A stretch of DNA of 52,605 nt from an uncultured Clostridia bacterium (lineage in GTDB: Bacteria; Bacillota; Clostridia; TANB77; CAG-508), in assembly GCA_934149005.1 (NCBI GenBank), contig CAKPDN010000009.1, positions 1-52,605 of the forward strand. Direction: 5' to 3'. Every line of letters starts with the position of its first letter. The first letter of the stretch is position 1. This document shows positions 34,911 to 41,966 of the stretch, in pieces. The translations under genes were made by a program, and so were the position numbers. Under the pieces are notes generated by a model. The model made no database searches. It was not told the origin of the DNA and saw nothing but the letters and a program-made list of their open reading frames with translations.

Positions 34911-35234
34911 ATGAATAATAATATATTTGGTAAACGTCTTAAACTTCTAAGAGAAAACGCTAATATAAGCATATTTAGGCTTGCACAAGAATTAAATATC
35001 TCTCCTTCAGCTATTTCTCAATATGAATCTGGAAAAAGAACTCCTAGTGATGATATTAAAATTTTAATAGCAAAATTTTTCAATGTTTCTGCTGATTATC
35101 TTTTAGGTTTAACTCCATTTCCAAATAATTCCCATGAAGAAGTCCTACTAACTCAAATGTCTAATTTGACAAGTGAGGAAATTGCAGAAATTCAAAATTT
35201 TATAGATTTTTTAAAGTCAAAACATAATAAATAA
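34911..35234 (+). CDS. XRE-family phage repressor (107 residues)
   Basis: HTH domain (about 6-62): GKRLKLLRENANISIFRLAQ, NISPSAISQYESGKRTPS, FFNVSADYLLG; C-terminal helix with LTSEEIAEIQNFIDFLKSK, a usual dimerisation tail. The only plus-strand gene in the structural region. AGAGGTGTAATT precedes the start. Candidate lysogeny repressor, target of the antirepressor nearby. Confidence 0.9.
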   Translation: MNNNIFGKRLKLLRENANISIFRLAQELNISPSAISQYESGKRTPSDDIKILIAKFFNVSADYLLGLTPFPNNSHEEVLLTQMSNLTSEEIAEIQNFIDFLKSKHNK

Positions 35235-35264
35235 AACACCTACCTAAGTAAGTGTTTTATTTTA
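35230..35264 (+). terminator. Terminator of the XRE repressor gene
   Basis: AAATAAAACAC and GTGTTTTATTT arms, 11-bp stem with TTTTA tail; also ends the opposing minus transcript. Confidence 0.85.
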
Positions 35265-35510
35265 CCCTTTCCAAGTATGCCCACAATTTTGACAAACACG
35301 CATTGTCTTTGTAGTATTCTTTATTTTTTTTCTTTTTCCTATAAATATTGCTGCTAATAATGCTGGGATAGTTAAAAAAATCCATTTTATTGGTATCCAC
35401 CACCATCCAATACACAACCACCAAAGTAAACCGTGATGTTTTGTAACTAATTTTTGTTCATTAATTATCTGAAAATTTATATTTTCACTTCCACATTTTG
35501 AACATTTCAT
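35262..35510 (-). CDS. Small zinc-ribbon membrane protein
   Basis: 82 residues: N-terminal MKCSKCGSE and C-terminal CQNCGHTWKG supply a four-Cys zinc ribbon; between them a Trp-rich hydrophobic hairpin (about 28-55). Convergent with the repressor gene. Unknown; possibly superinfection-related cargo. Confidence 0.65.
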   Translation of the reverse strand: MKCSKCGSENINFQIINEQKLVTKHHGLLWWLCIGWWWIPIKWIFLTIPALLAAIFIGKRKKIKNTTKTMRVCQNCGHTWKG

Positions 35511-35552
35511 AATAATACATCTCCTTTTTTATTTCTAATATTAATTACAAAC

Positions 35553-36431
35553 TCAATATTTTAATAACTCTTCATTTATTTGTCCTATTCTACTGGATAT
35601 TTGCGAATATCTTTTGTTTTCTTCATCTGATAATTTTAAATTTTCAGATTGTTCTTCTAATTGTTTTATATTGTTTTCTATTTCTTTTAATTGATTTTCT
35701 AATTTTTCTAAATTATCCAAATATGCTTTATGATTCTCTATCTGTTTATTTATTGTTTCTATGTTTTTTTTATAAATTTCTTTTTCTTTTTCATTTGTTA
35801 CTAAATTTATTTTCTGTTTAAATTCAATTATTTGTTTATTTGCATTTTCCATATTAAAAGCTGGAGTTGCATATTTTAATGTTCTTATTTGATTTTTTAT
35901 TTTTTCTTTATCTGATTTCAAATTATTTTTTTGTATATTTATTTTATGATATTCTTCTTGTTTAATTTGGTATGTTTTATATTCTTCTATTAAATTTACT
36001 TTTTCCTCTACAAGATTTCTCTGTTCTTTGTTCTTATCATCATTCTCTAAAACTTTTTCTTTAATATTGATTAGTTGTTGATTTGTTTTTTCTAGCTTAT
36101 TTTCTAATTCAGTATTATTACTCTGTATTATTGCTTTTTCTTTAATTTTATTTATAATATTTTCATTTGTTTTATTATTGTCAATCTTTTCGTTTTTTTC
36201 TTTTAAATTTTGTATTTCTATTTCTGCATTTGCCAATCTTCGCTTTAAATCTGTTATTTCATTATAATAATCTGTATTTTGTACTTCTTTGTGTTCTTCT
36301 CCTATTTGTTTGCTTGTTGTATCTGGTTCTTTTGAATTATTAGCATTTATAATGTTATATGATGTAATACTTATTATTGCTGTTGTTGCAAGAGTTCCAA
36401 TTAAATATAATTTAGGTATTTTTATTTTCAT
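35553..36431 (-). CDS. Membrane-anchored coiled-coil protein
   Basis: 292 residues from the ATG at 36431 (GGAGG 7 nt upstream). An N-terminal helix (about 6-26) acts as signal-anchor; the rest is nearly continuous Lys/Glu/Asn coiled coil (TDLKRRLANAEIEIQNLKEK and on). No enzymatic motif. Probably lysogenic cargo or a spanin-like/tail-associated protein; not recognised. Confidence 0.6.
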   Translation of the reverse strand: MKIKIPKLYLIGTLATTAIISITSYNIINANNSKEPDTTSKQIGEEHKEVQNTDYYNEITDLKRRLANAEIEIQNLKEKNEKIDNNKTNENIINKIKEKAIIQSNNTELENKLEKTNQQLINIKEKVLENDDKNKEQRNLVEEKVNLIEEYKTYQIKQEEYHKINIQKNNLKSDKEKIKNQIRTLKYATPAFNMENANKQIIEFKQKINLVTNEKEKEIYKKNIETINKQIENHKAYLDNLEKLENQLKEIENNIKQLEEQSENLKLSDEENKRYSQISSRIGQINEELLKY

Positions 36432-36525
36432 AGTCATTCCTCCTTCTATTTTATATAGAAAGAGTATAACACTTTCACTCGTACTTTTTTGTCGAAACTT
36501 GTCGAATATTTACATTTTCTATAAT

Positions 36526-36807
36526 TTATCCTTTAAATAACATTCTTTGTTCCTCTAATGTTTGTTCCTTCTCTTCTGTTTTAAATAATTCCTTATAATT
36601 GTCTTTAATTGGTATTATTTTAGGATTTCTACTCATACTATCTGCTTTAATTAATTTATTAGTTGCCGCTTCTTGCAATTCAATTCCACTTTTTAAATCA
36701 TCAATTGTTTTTACAAGATGTGCTTGGCAGTATGTATTTATTTCTGAATATTTACTATTCCAAAATTCGTGTGGTTTCATATCAAAATAATATGCTAATG
36801 GTTCCAT
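36526..36807 (-). CDS. Second tail assembly chaperone part (gpT-like extension)
   Basis: 93 residues from the first ATG, but the frame is open upstream to 36908 (KGLNDIIENIRETNNLIELIYS precedes the Met, here shown in parts: DIIENIRET, LIELIYS). No ribosome site at 36807. PLAYYFDMKPHEFWNS is typical of the second chaperone ORF. It is -1 relative to the upstream gene, so a fused gpG-GT product by -1 frameshift is expected, perhaps at the A-run 36894-36898. Confidence 0.65.
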   Translation of the reverse strand: MEPLAYYFDMKPHEFWNSKYSEINTYCQAHLVKTIDDLKSGIELQEAATNKLIKADSMSRNPKIIPIKDNYKELFKTEEKEQTLEEQRMLFKG

Positions 36808-36872
36808 TGAATATATTAATTCTATTAAATTATTAGTTTCTCTTATATTCTCGATAATATCATTTAATCCTT

Positions 36873-37316
36873 TTAAATTTGAGAAATTATTTCTTTTTCT
36901 ATTACCATGTTGGCTGCATTCTCTACTGCTTTTTCCAATAATTTGTCTGTATTCATTGTTAATAATGGATTTGATGTTATCTCTTTTAGTTCTTTCTTGC
37001 TCATTTTCTTTTTGAAAAAACCCTCATCATTCAATGCCTCTACTATCTTCGCATATAATTCACTTATAGTTATTCCTTCTGTTCTACAATCATCCATAAA
37101 GTCATACACTTCACTTGATGATGTGAATATACTTTCACCGTTTTCATTTTCTGCTAATTTAAATATTATTTTTGACAATGCTTCTATATCTAATATAGAA
37201 TATGCTTTTATAAATACTTCTTCAAAATTTTTATTTTTTAGTAGATTAGCTATGTCTACTATTTTTCTTGTTTTTAGTACTAAATTAATTGTTTTATTTT
37301 TTGTTTCTATAATCAT
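36873..37316 (-). CDS. Tail assembly chaperone gpG-like
   Basis: 147 residues from the ATG at 37316 (GGAGAG upstream): MIIETKNKTINLVLKTRKIVD, FEEVFIKAYSILD, and LLEKAVENAANMVIEKEI. Size, place (after tail tube, before tape measure region) and -1 open frame at the 3' end match gpG chaperones that escort the tape measure. Confidence 0.75.
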   Translation of the reverse strand: MIIETKNKTINLVLKTRKIVDIANLLKNKNFEEVFIKAYSILDIEALSKIIFKLAENENGESIFTSSSEVYDFMDDCRTEGITISELYAKIVEALNDEGFFKKKMSKKELKEITSNPLLTMNTDKLLEKAVENAANMVIEKEIISQI

Positions 37317-37366
37317 TTTATTTTCTCTCCTTTGCAAAAGAGGGAAGGCTTGTGCCTTCTCTTAAA

Positions 37367-37849
37367 TTAAAATTTTGTTGAATCTCCTTCAACTGGATAA
37401 CCATCTGTTTCTACTACTGTTGAATTTTTAAATACTCTCATTGTATCCTTGATGAAATCTCCATCACTCATTTCTTGTCCTGCTATATCTATAGTACATT
37501 TTACTGTTTGAACAAGTGGCTTTGATGCAACTGATGCTGTTGTATCTGGATATTTTAAGAATAAATATATTTCAGTATCTGCATCTGCTATTGCCATCAT
37601 TGCTTTATGTGTTTCTTGTATAAACATCATTTCTATATCAACAGGTTCTGCTTTTCTTTTGCCTTTTGCCATTCTTTCTTCATCTAAATCTAATGCACTA
37701 TATGTTTGTCCTTCTTTTAAAGTTTTTAATTGTCCAACTTTTTGAACATAACCTATTTTTGTTTTATCTCCTGTCAAGCTTGTTGCATATGATACTTCTG
37801 CTTTCATTGCAACTTGTGGTGTTGTTGCTTTTGGTGTTTCTACTCCCAT
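37367..37849 (-). CDS. Major tail tube protein
   Basis: 160 residues: VGQLKTLKEGQTYSALDLDE, VDIEMMFIQETHKAMM, VQTVKCTIDIAGQEMSDGDF. Beta-rich with length and position typical of siphovirus tail tubes of the clostridial PBSX/SPP1 kind. GGAGG precedes the start. Confidence 0.78.
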   Translation of the reverse strand: MGVETPKATTPQVAMKAEVSYATSLTGDKTKIGYVQKVGQLKTLKEGQTYSALDLDEERMAKGKRKAEPVDIEMMFIQETHKAMMAIADADTEIYLFLKYPDTTASVASKPLVQTVKCTIDIAGQEMSDGDFIKDTMRVFKNSTVVETDGYPVEGDSTKF

Positions 37850-37865
37850 CTCTAATTCCTCCTTA

Positions 37866-38249
37866 TTATTTCAAATTAAAAGAGGTCGTTATTGAATTAT
37901 AACGAACCTCAAATGTTATTGTTATACCATATTTTTGCAATATAGAGTCATATACTGCAGGACTGGTATTCGTCCTTACAAAATTTAATTCTTGAAGTTT
38001 TTCATCAACTTCATCTGCCATTTTCATTGCTTGACGTTGCTTTTCATTCCAACAAGTTACTGATATTTGAAATGTAGATTTGATTGGAAATGCATTTTCA
38101 GTTAAGTTCACTGATTTCAAAGGTGTATGCAATTCCAAACAAGGAAATTTACTTGTTGTTGTGGGATTTGTTAATATTTGTTTATACTTTAATGATTCTA
38201 GTTTTTCATATACTAAATCACTAAATTCTAATTCACTTAAATCTTTCAT
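37866..38249 (-). CDS. Tail terminator/minor structural protein
   Basis: 127 residues: SDLVYEKLESL, FPCLELHTPLKSV, STFQISVTCWNEKQRQAM, ending YNSITTSFNLK. Place between HK97-gp10 and tail tube is that of the tail terminator. Starts inside an ATGA overlap with the gp10 gene stop, which is reached only in the doubly shifted gp10 frame. Confidence 0.7.
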   Translation of the reverse strand: MKDLSELEFSDLVYEKLESLKYKQILTNPTTTSKFPCLELHTPLKSVNLTENAFPIKSTFQISVTCWNEKQRQAMKMADEVDEKLQELNFVRTNTSPAVYDSILQKYGITITFEVRYNSITTSFNLK

Positions 38250-38787
38250 TTACATACCTCCCTTAACATCTCATCTAATTTTTTCTTAACTATTTCTGCA
38301 TTTTCATTTCTACTTTTAAAACCTGCATCGGCTATAAAGTGGTTGGCTTTACTACCATGAGCAATATAAAAATCCATACCTTGAATATTTACAACTGGAT
38401 AAGGCAATGCCTTTTCAACTTTACTTACTGGTATGTACCACTCTTCAAATCCGACTTTCTATAAAGTGTTTTGATTTTCCTACATGTTCCATCTCAGCAT
38501 TAGCACCTGTACCAAAATATTCAAAAAACAAATATGAAACTCCATTACTCATAAATTTAGAAGGATCAGCATAAACTTTTCCCTTCACTTCTTTAGTAGA
38601 CATATCAATCATTTCAACTAATATCCCTTCCTCGTTATGACCGTTTTTCCAACCTTATAGCATAACCTCTAATGTTTTTTAATACATCTTCTGTTATTAT
38701 TTTTGCAGTTTGTGGTAATTTTTGAATTATAGTATCTATATTTTTAAAATTATGTTTTACTTTTATATTACAATTGAAACTTATCAT
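38246..38787 (-). CDS. HK97-gp10-like tail completion protein with two +1 shifts at CGG
   Basis: No long ORF exists here, but starting at the ATG overlapping the upstream stop (38784-38787, ATGA) and skipping the C of two in-frame CGGs (38641-38643, 38451-38453) gives 179 residues ending in an ATGA overlap with the next gene. Reads ...RLEKGHNEEGILVEM..., FFEYFGTGANAEMEHVGKSK, FIESGFEEWYIPVSKVEKALP, and AHGSKANHFIADAGFKSR. The FGTG-A and W-IP-S segments are typical of HK97-gp10/tail completion proteins. Frame 0 would stop after 50 residues. Confidence 0.82.
38451..38453 (-). other. In-frame CGG at +1 frame break (gp10-like, second site)
   Basis: GAA AGT CGG ATT TGA. Skipping C gives AGT GGA TTT GAA GAG TGG. 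Confidence 0.87.
38641..38643 (-). other. In-frame CGG at +1 frame break (gp10-like, first site)
   Basis: GAA AAA CGG TCA TAA. Skipping C gives AAA GGT CAT AAC GAG GAA. Confidence 0.87.
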
Positions 38788-39113
38788 TCTTGTACCTTCT
38801 CACATATATATACATAAGTACTTCCAATTTTATTTTTATCAGTTACCTTATATTGAGGTTTAAATTTCTCTAACTTTGAGATATCTTCAAATGATATTCC
38901 ATTGCCTTTTTGTATATCATAATCTCTTGTCGTACGACCTTTATATGTACTATAATCCACTTCACCTGTAGACTTTCTATCTAACTCATTGACATCATTT
39001 TGCATATTTAACCAAGCTTGTTCTTTATATTTCCATACTTTATCTATTTCGCCATGGTCTTCTATTTCTTCGTATTCTGATATATATACTTTTGTTAAAT
39101 CTCGTAATAGCAT
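38784..39113 (-). CDS. Phage head closure (stopper) protein
   Basis: 109 residues: MLLRDLTKVYISEYEEI, VWKYKEQAWLNMQNDVNELD, STYKGRTTRDYDI, ending STYVYICEKVQE. Beta-barrel-like small protein of the head-tail connector. Overlaps both neighbours (start on the 39113 stop, ATGA to the gp10 gene). Confidence 0.7.
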   Translation of the reverse strand: MLLRDLTKVYISEYEEIEDHGEIDKVWKYKEQAWLNMQNDVNELDRKSTGEVDYSTYKGRTTRDYDIQKGNGISFEDISKLEKFKPQYKVTDKNKIGSTYVYICEKVQE

Positions 39114-39400
39114 TATTTGAATATCCTTATTGAAGCTACATCTATTCTTAGTTTTTTCTCTATATCATTAAATGAACTTGAAATAGAACCTTCATTACGA
39201 CTTAATAGTCCTTCTGAGCCTCTTGCATTATATTCAGATATAACGGCTTTTTTTATGTATGGAAATAATTTTTTATCAGTTTCTTTACGATTAGAAGCAT
39301 CACAGGCAATAGAAGTCATATCTACTATGATGTCTTGTATTATATTATCCGTATTTTCAATATAATTTGCTCCTAATCTTTGTTTTATTTGTTCTAACAT
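39113..39400 (-). CDS. Head-tail connector (gp6/gp15-like)
   Basis: 95 residues, all helical: MLEQIKQRLGANYIENTD, IIVDMTSIACDASNRKE, FPYIKKAVISEYNARGSEGL, NDIEKKLRIDVASIR. Matches the small DNA-packaging connector that follows the capsid gene in many siphoviruses. Confidence 0.75.
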   Translation of the reverse strand: MLEQIKQRLGANYIENTDNIIQDIIVDMTSIACDASNRKETDKKLFPYIKKAVISEYNARGSEGLLSRNEGSISSSFNDIEKKLRIDVASIRIFK

Positions 39401-39416
39401 CTATTGCCCCTTTCTA

Positions 39417-40586
39417 CTATCCTCTTGAAATTATTCTTGCAATTGGAATAGCTTTGTGATTTATATAACTTCTATCTTCTTCTGATTCTTCACCAGAATT
39501 TACTAAATCCCAGTTAGAACCATTTTCAAGTTCTTTATCTGTTGGTGATAATGAAGCTTGAGATTTCTTTTCGTATGAAATTCCAAATGGTGCAAATACT
39601 TTTCTTTGTCTGATATATAAAGTATCTTGTCCACCATTTTTTGATGGATTTCTATCCATTTCATATGGTACTTTTACTCCTACATCTTCAAAATCAATAG
39701 CACCTATACCTAACACATAAGTTGTATATTCTGTATGTGCTTCGTCTGATACTTCATAATAATCTCCTATGTTTCCAACAACCGGATTAGAAACAACTGT
39801 ATATTTTGTTCCAGATTTTGTATAATATGTTTTTCCAGTTGTAATACTTGTATCAGCTGTTTTTGCATATGTTGCTTCAACTTCTTTTGTTGGCATATCA
39901 TCGTCAATTATTACTAATTTACCATTCCATGTACCTAAATCTAATTCTCTTGTTATACCGTCTTTATCAGTATATTTTAAGTGTTCTAATAAATTTAAGT
40001 TTTCAATATTTGTTGCAACATCTGAGTGCATAAATACTAATGCAAATTTCTTTTTATTTGCTCCACATGCTTTATTTGTTGCTGTATTTAATGTTGTTGC
40101 TTGAATATTTCCTTTTACTTCTGTTGTATGTTTGTTAACAAATTCTAAATTTTTAGCACCTGTCATTGAGAATATACCTTTTAATACTGCTAATATTGTA
40201 TCTTGGTCTAATCCATCTTTATAATCCGCTATTTGTTCAGCAACATTTTGCATAAAGTCCTTTCCACCTGTTACATCATAAGAAAAGTCTTTTTCTACAA
40301 ATCCTTTAGCTCTACCGACTACTACAACACCTCTTTCGAATGTTTTTGTTGATGTTGCTGTTATGTCTGTTTGTCCATCATAATTTACTGCATCACCTTC
40401 TAATAGTCCACGCATTGCGATTCTTGCATATGCTGTGCCATCTTCATCAGCAAATACTTTTCTAATATCTTCATTTCCTGTTAAAGCTCTTGATTTCTTT
40501 AACTCGTTTGTTTTTAAATTTGGTATTCTATCTACTGAATACTTAAATGCTTTTTCATTAAAACTTTTTGAATCAAATTTTCCCAT
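39417..40586 (-). CDS. Major capsid protein
   Basis: 389 residues. Coat-type core with GRAKGFVEKDFSYDVTGG, QIADYKDGLDQDTILAVLKG, VFMHSDVATNIENLNLLEHL, and the C-terminal YIRQRKVFAPFGISYE, NGSNWDLVNSGE, HKAIPIARIISRG. An inserted segment (about 250-285, TGKTYYTKSGTKYTVV) looks like a surface-exposed beta insertion. Follows a DUF4355-type scaffold. Confidence 0.88.
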   Translation of the reverse strand: MGKFDSKSFNEKAFKYSVDRIPNLKTNELKKSRALTGNEDIRKVFADEDGTAYARIAMRGLLEGDAVNYDGQTDITATSTKTFERGVVVVGRAKGFVEKDFSYDVTGGKDFMQNVAEQIADYKDGLDQDTILAVLKGIFSMTGAKNLEFVNKHTTEVKGNIQATTLNTATNKACGANKKKFALVFMHSDVATNIENLNLLEHLKYTDKDGITRELDLGTWNGKLVIIDDDMPTKEVEATYAKTADTSITTGKTYYTKSGTKYTVVSNPVVGNIGDYYEVSDEAHTEYTTYVLGIGAIDFEDVGVKVPYEMDRNPSKNGGQDTLYIRQRKVFAPFGISYEKKSQASLSPTDKELENGSNWDLVNSGEESEEDRSYINHKAIPIARIISRG

Positions 40587-40604
40587 TTTTTGTTACCTTC
40601 CTTT

Positions 40605-41177
40605 TTATAAATTTACTTCTGGGTGTTTATTTAGATATTCAGCCAATTCTGTATAACTCATTTGACTTATATCTTTTTGAGTTACCCTTTCTCCTGTTTG
40701 TGGTGCTGGTTCTTTAGAATACTCATTTATTGCTTTTTCTCTATCTGCTTTTGATACTTTTTCAAATATATCTAATTTTGAATTGATACTTTCAGCAGTT
40801 TCTCTTGAAAAATCAATAGTTTCTATGTATCCTAATGAGATACCTCTTTGACTTGCTTGACGAATTGTTTCGTCTTTTAGTCTATAAGCATTTAGTTCAT
40901 TTTCAGCCTTATTTGCTCTAGCTCTTTCTTGCTCTAATTCATAAGACTTTTTTTGGTCTTCATCCATTTTTGCAAGTTTATCCGCTTCTGCTTTTTTTGC
41001 TTCCATTTCTTCTAAAATCGCTTGTCTTTCTTTTTGCTTTTCAGCATTAATCATTTTATTTACTTCATCTCTTGTAAAAGTTTTTTCTTTATTTTCTTCT
41101 ACGTTTGATGTTTCAACTTTTTCTACACTCTCGGCAGTAGATTCCATATTTGTTTTTACTTCTTCATTACCTTCCAT
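40605..41177 (-). CDS. Capsid scaffolding protein (DUF4355-like)
   Basis: 190 residues, mostly coiled coil (about 30-105, rich in Lys/Glu/Ala), acidic N-terminus, C-terminal helix DISQMSYTELAEYLNKHPEV. Place directly before the capsid gene is diagnostic. AAGGAGG precedes the start. Confidence 0.85.
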   Translation of the reverse strand: MEGNEEVKTNMESTAESVEKVETSNVEENKEKTFTRDEVNKMINAEKQKERQAILEEMEAKKAEADKLAKMDEDQKKSYELEQERARANKAENELNAYRLKDETIRQASQRGISLGYIETIDFSRETAESINSKLDIFEKVSKADREKAINEYSKEPAPQTGERVTQKDISQMSYTELAEYLNKHPEVNL

Positions 41178-41290
41178 AACGAATTTCCTCCTTAACTTTT
41201 ACGGTTGTTATAACCAAACTATTTGACTTTTTACGGAAGTCTAACCATACAAAAATAGACAGTTTAAAGCCGTATCTAGGGCATAAAAAA

Positions 41291-41304
41291 TAGACGTACG
41301 TCTA
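41291..41304. promoter_or_regulatory. 14-bp perfect palindrome in the scaffold-upstream gap
   Basis: TAGACGTACGTCTA in the 161-nt gap between the scaffold gene and the 41339-41566 gene; otherwise this gap shows nothing coding. Possible operator or late-gene control site. Confidence 0.5.
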
Positions 41305-41338
41305 TGTCTAAAATTTATAATTATAAAATATTAATAAC

Positions 41339-41566
41339 TTATTTATTGATTGAACACTCCATTGTATCTTTTAATCTCTTATCTGGCATATCAATTTCAT
41401 TTGCTGTTTTTGTTATTTCATCTTCTATTATTGAACAAAATAAACTTACAAATGGTCTAAATATTGTAATTATAGTAAATATAATCCAATACCAAGTCGG
41501 CATTTGTAATTTAATGCTTAATATTAAAACTAATAACCACATATTATTTTTCCTCCTTATCTTCAT
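41339..41566 (-). CDS. Small membrane protein in the head region
   Basis: 75 residues: an N-terminal charged cap, a hydrophobic helix (about 8-45, LLVLILSIKLQMPTWYWI and on), then a soluble tail ending KDTMECSINK. Start follows GGAGG inside the upstream gene. Unknown. Confidence 0.5.
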   Translation of the reverse strand: MKIRRKNNMWLLVLILSIKLQMPTWYWIIFTIITIFRPFVSLFCSIIEDEITKTANEIDMPDKRLKDTMECSINK

Positions 41567-41759
41567 ATGTTGCCATATAATTTTTCTTTATATCAAAGTT
41601 AGTTATTTCATCTGGTGTTAATTTCGCATAAATTTCAATATTAGCAACAAATTTTAAATCATTTGTTATATCATCTGCCCTCTTTATTATCTCTTGACCT
41701 ATTGCTATAATAGATTTCTTTACGTTTTCTTTTCCTGTTGGTATTAATGGTTCCTGCAT
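41544..41759 (-). CDS. Small hypothetical phage protein
   Basis: 71 residues: MQEPLIPTGKENVKKSIIAI, DDITNDLKFVANIEIYAKLT, YMATYEDKEEK. Overlaps the next gene by 23 nt. GAAGGTGTGAAAT precedes the start. Unknown. Confidence 0.55.
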   Translation of the reverse strand: MQEPLIPTGKENVKKSIIAIGQEIIKRADDITNDLKFVANIEIYAKLTPDEITNFDIKKNYMATYEDKEEK

Positions 41760-41782
41760 ATTTCACACCTTCCTTCCATAAT

Positions 41783-41814
41783 AAAAGCACCTACTTTTTA
41801 AAGTAAGTGCTAAA
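41783..41814 (-). terminator. In-operon hairpin
   Basis: AGCACtTACTT-taaa-AAGTAgGTGCT then TTTTATTATGGAAGGAAGG on the minus strand. Confidence 0.75.
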
Positions 41815-41965
41815 ATTTGATTCTCATCATTTCATTGTAATATTTTTCCCATTCTTCATATTCTTCTATGATTTTCTTTGGTGTATTTTCTTTCCATTTC
41901 CATGGTTTTTCTTCTCCTAGTGTATCTATTTGCCAATCCGTCCAAGTGTGTTCCATAGGCATCAT
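41810..41965 (-). CDS. 51-residue protein downstream of the MuF gene
   Basis: Begins MMPMEHTWTDWQIDTLGEEK and continues with a Lys/Glu/Tyr-rich helix to MMRIKF; Trp-rich. The stop is inside the hairpin at 41783-41814. If the upstream C-terminal zincin is a toxin, this small gene is a candidate immunity or anti-toxin partner (inference from position only). Confidence 0.5.
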   Translation of the reverse strand: MMPMEHTWTDWQIDTLGEEKPWKWKENTPKKIIEEYEEWEKYYNEMMRIKF

Positions 41966-41966
41966 A

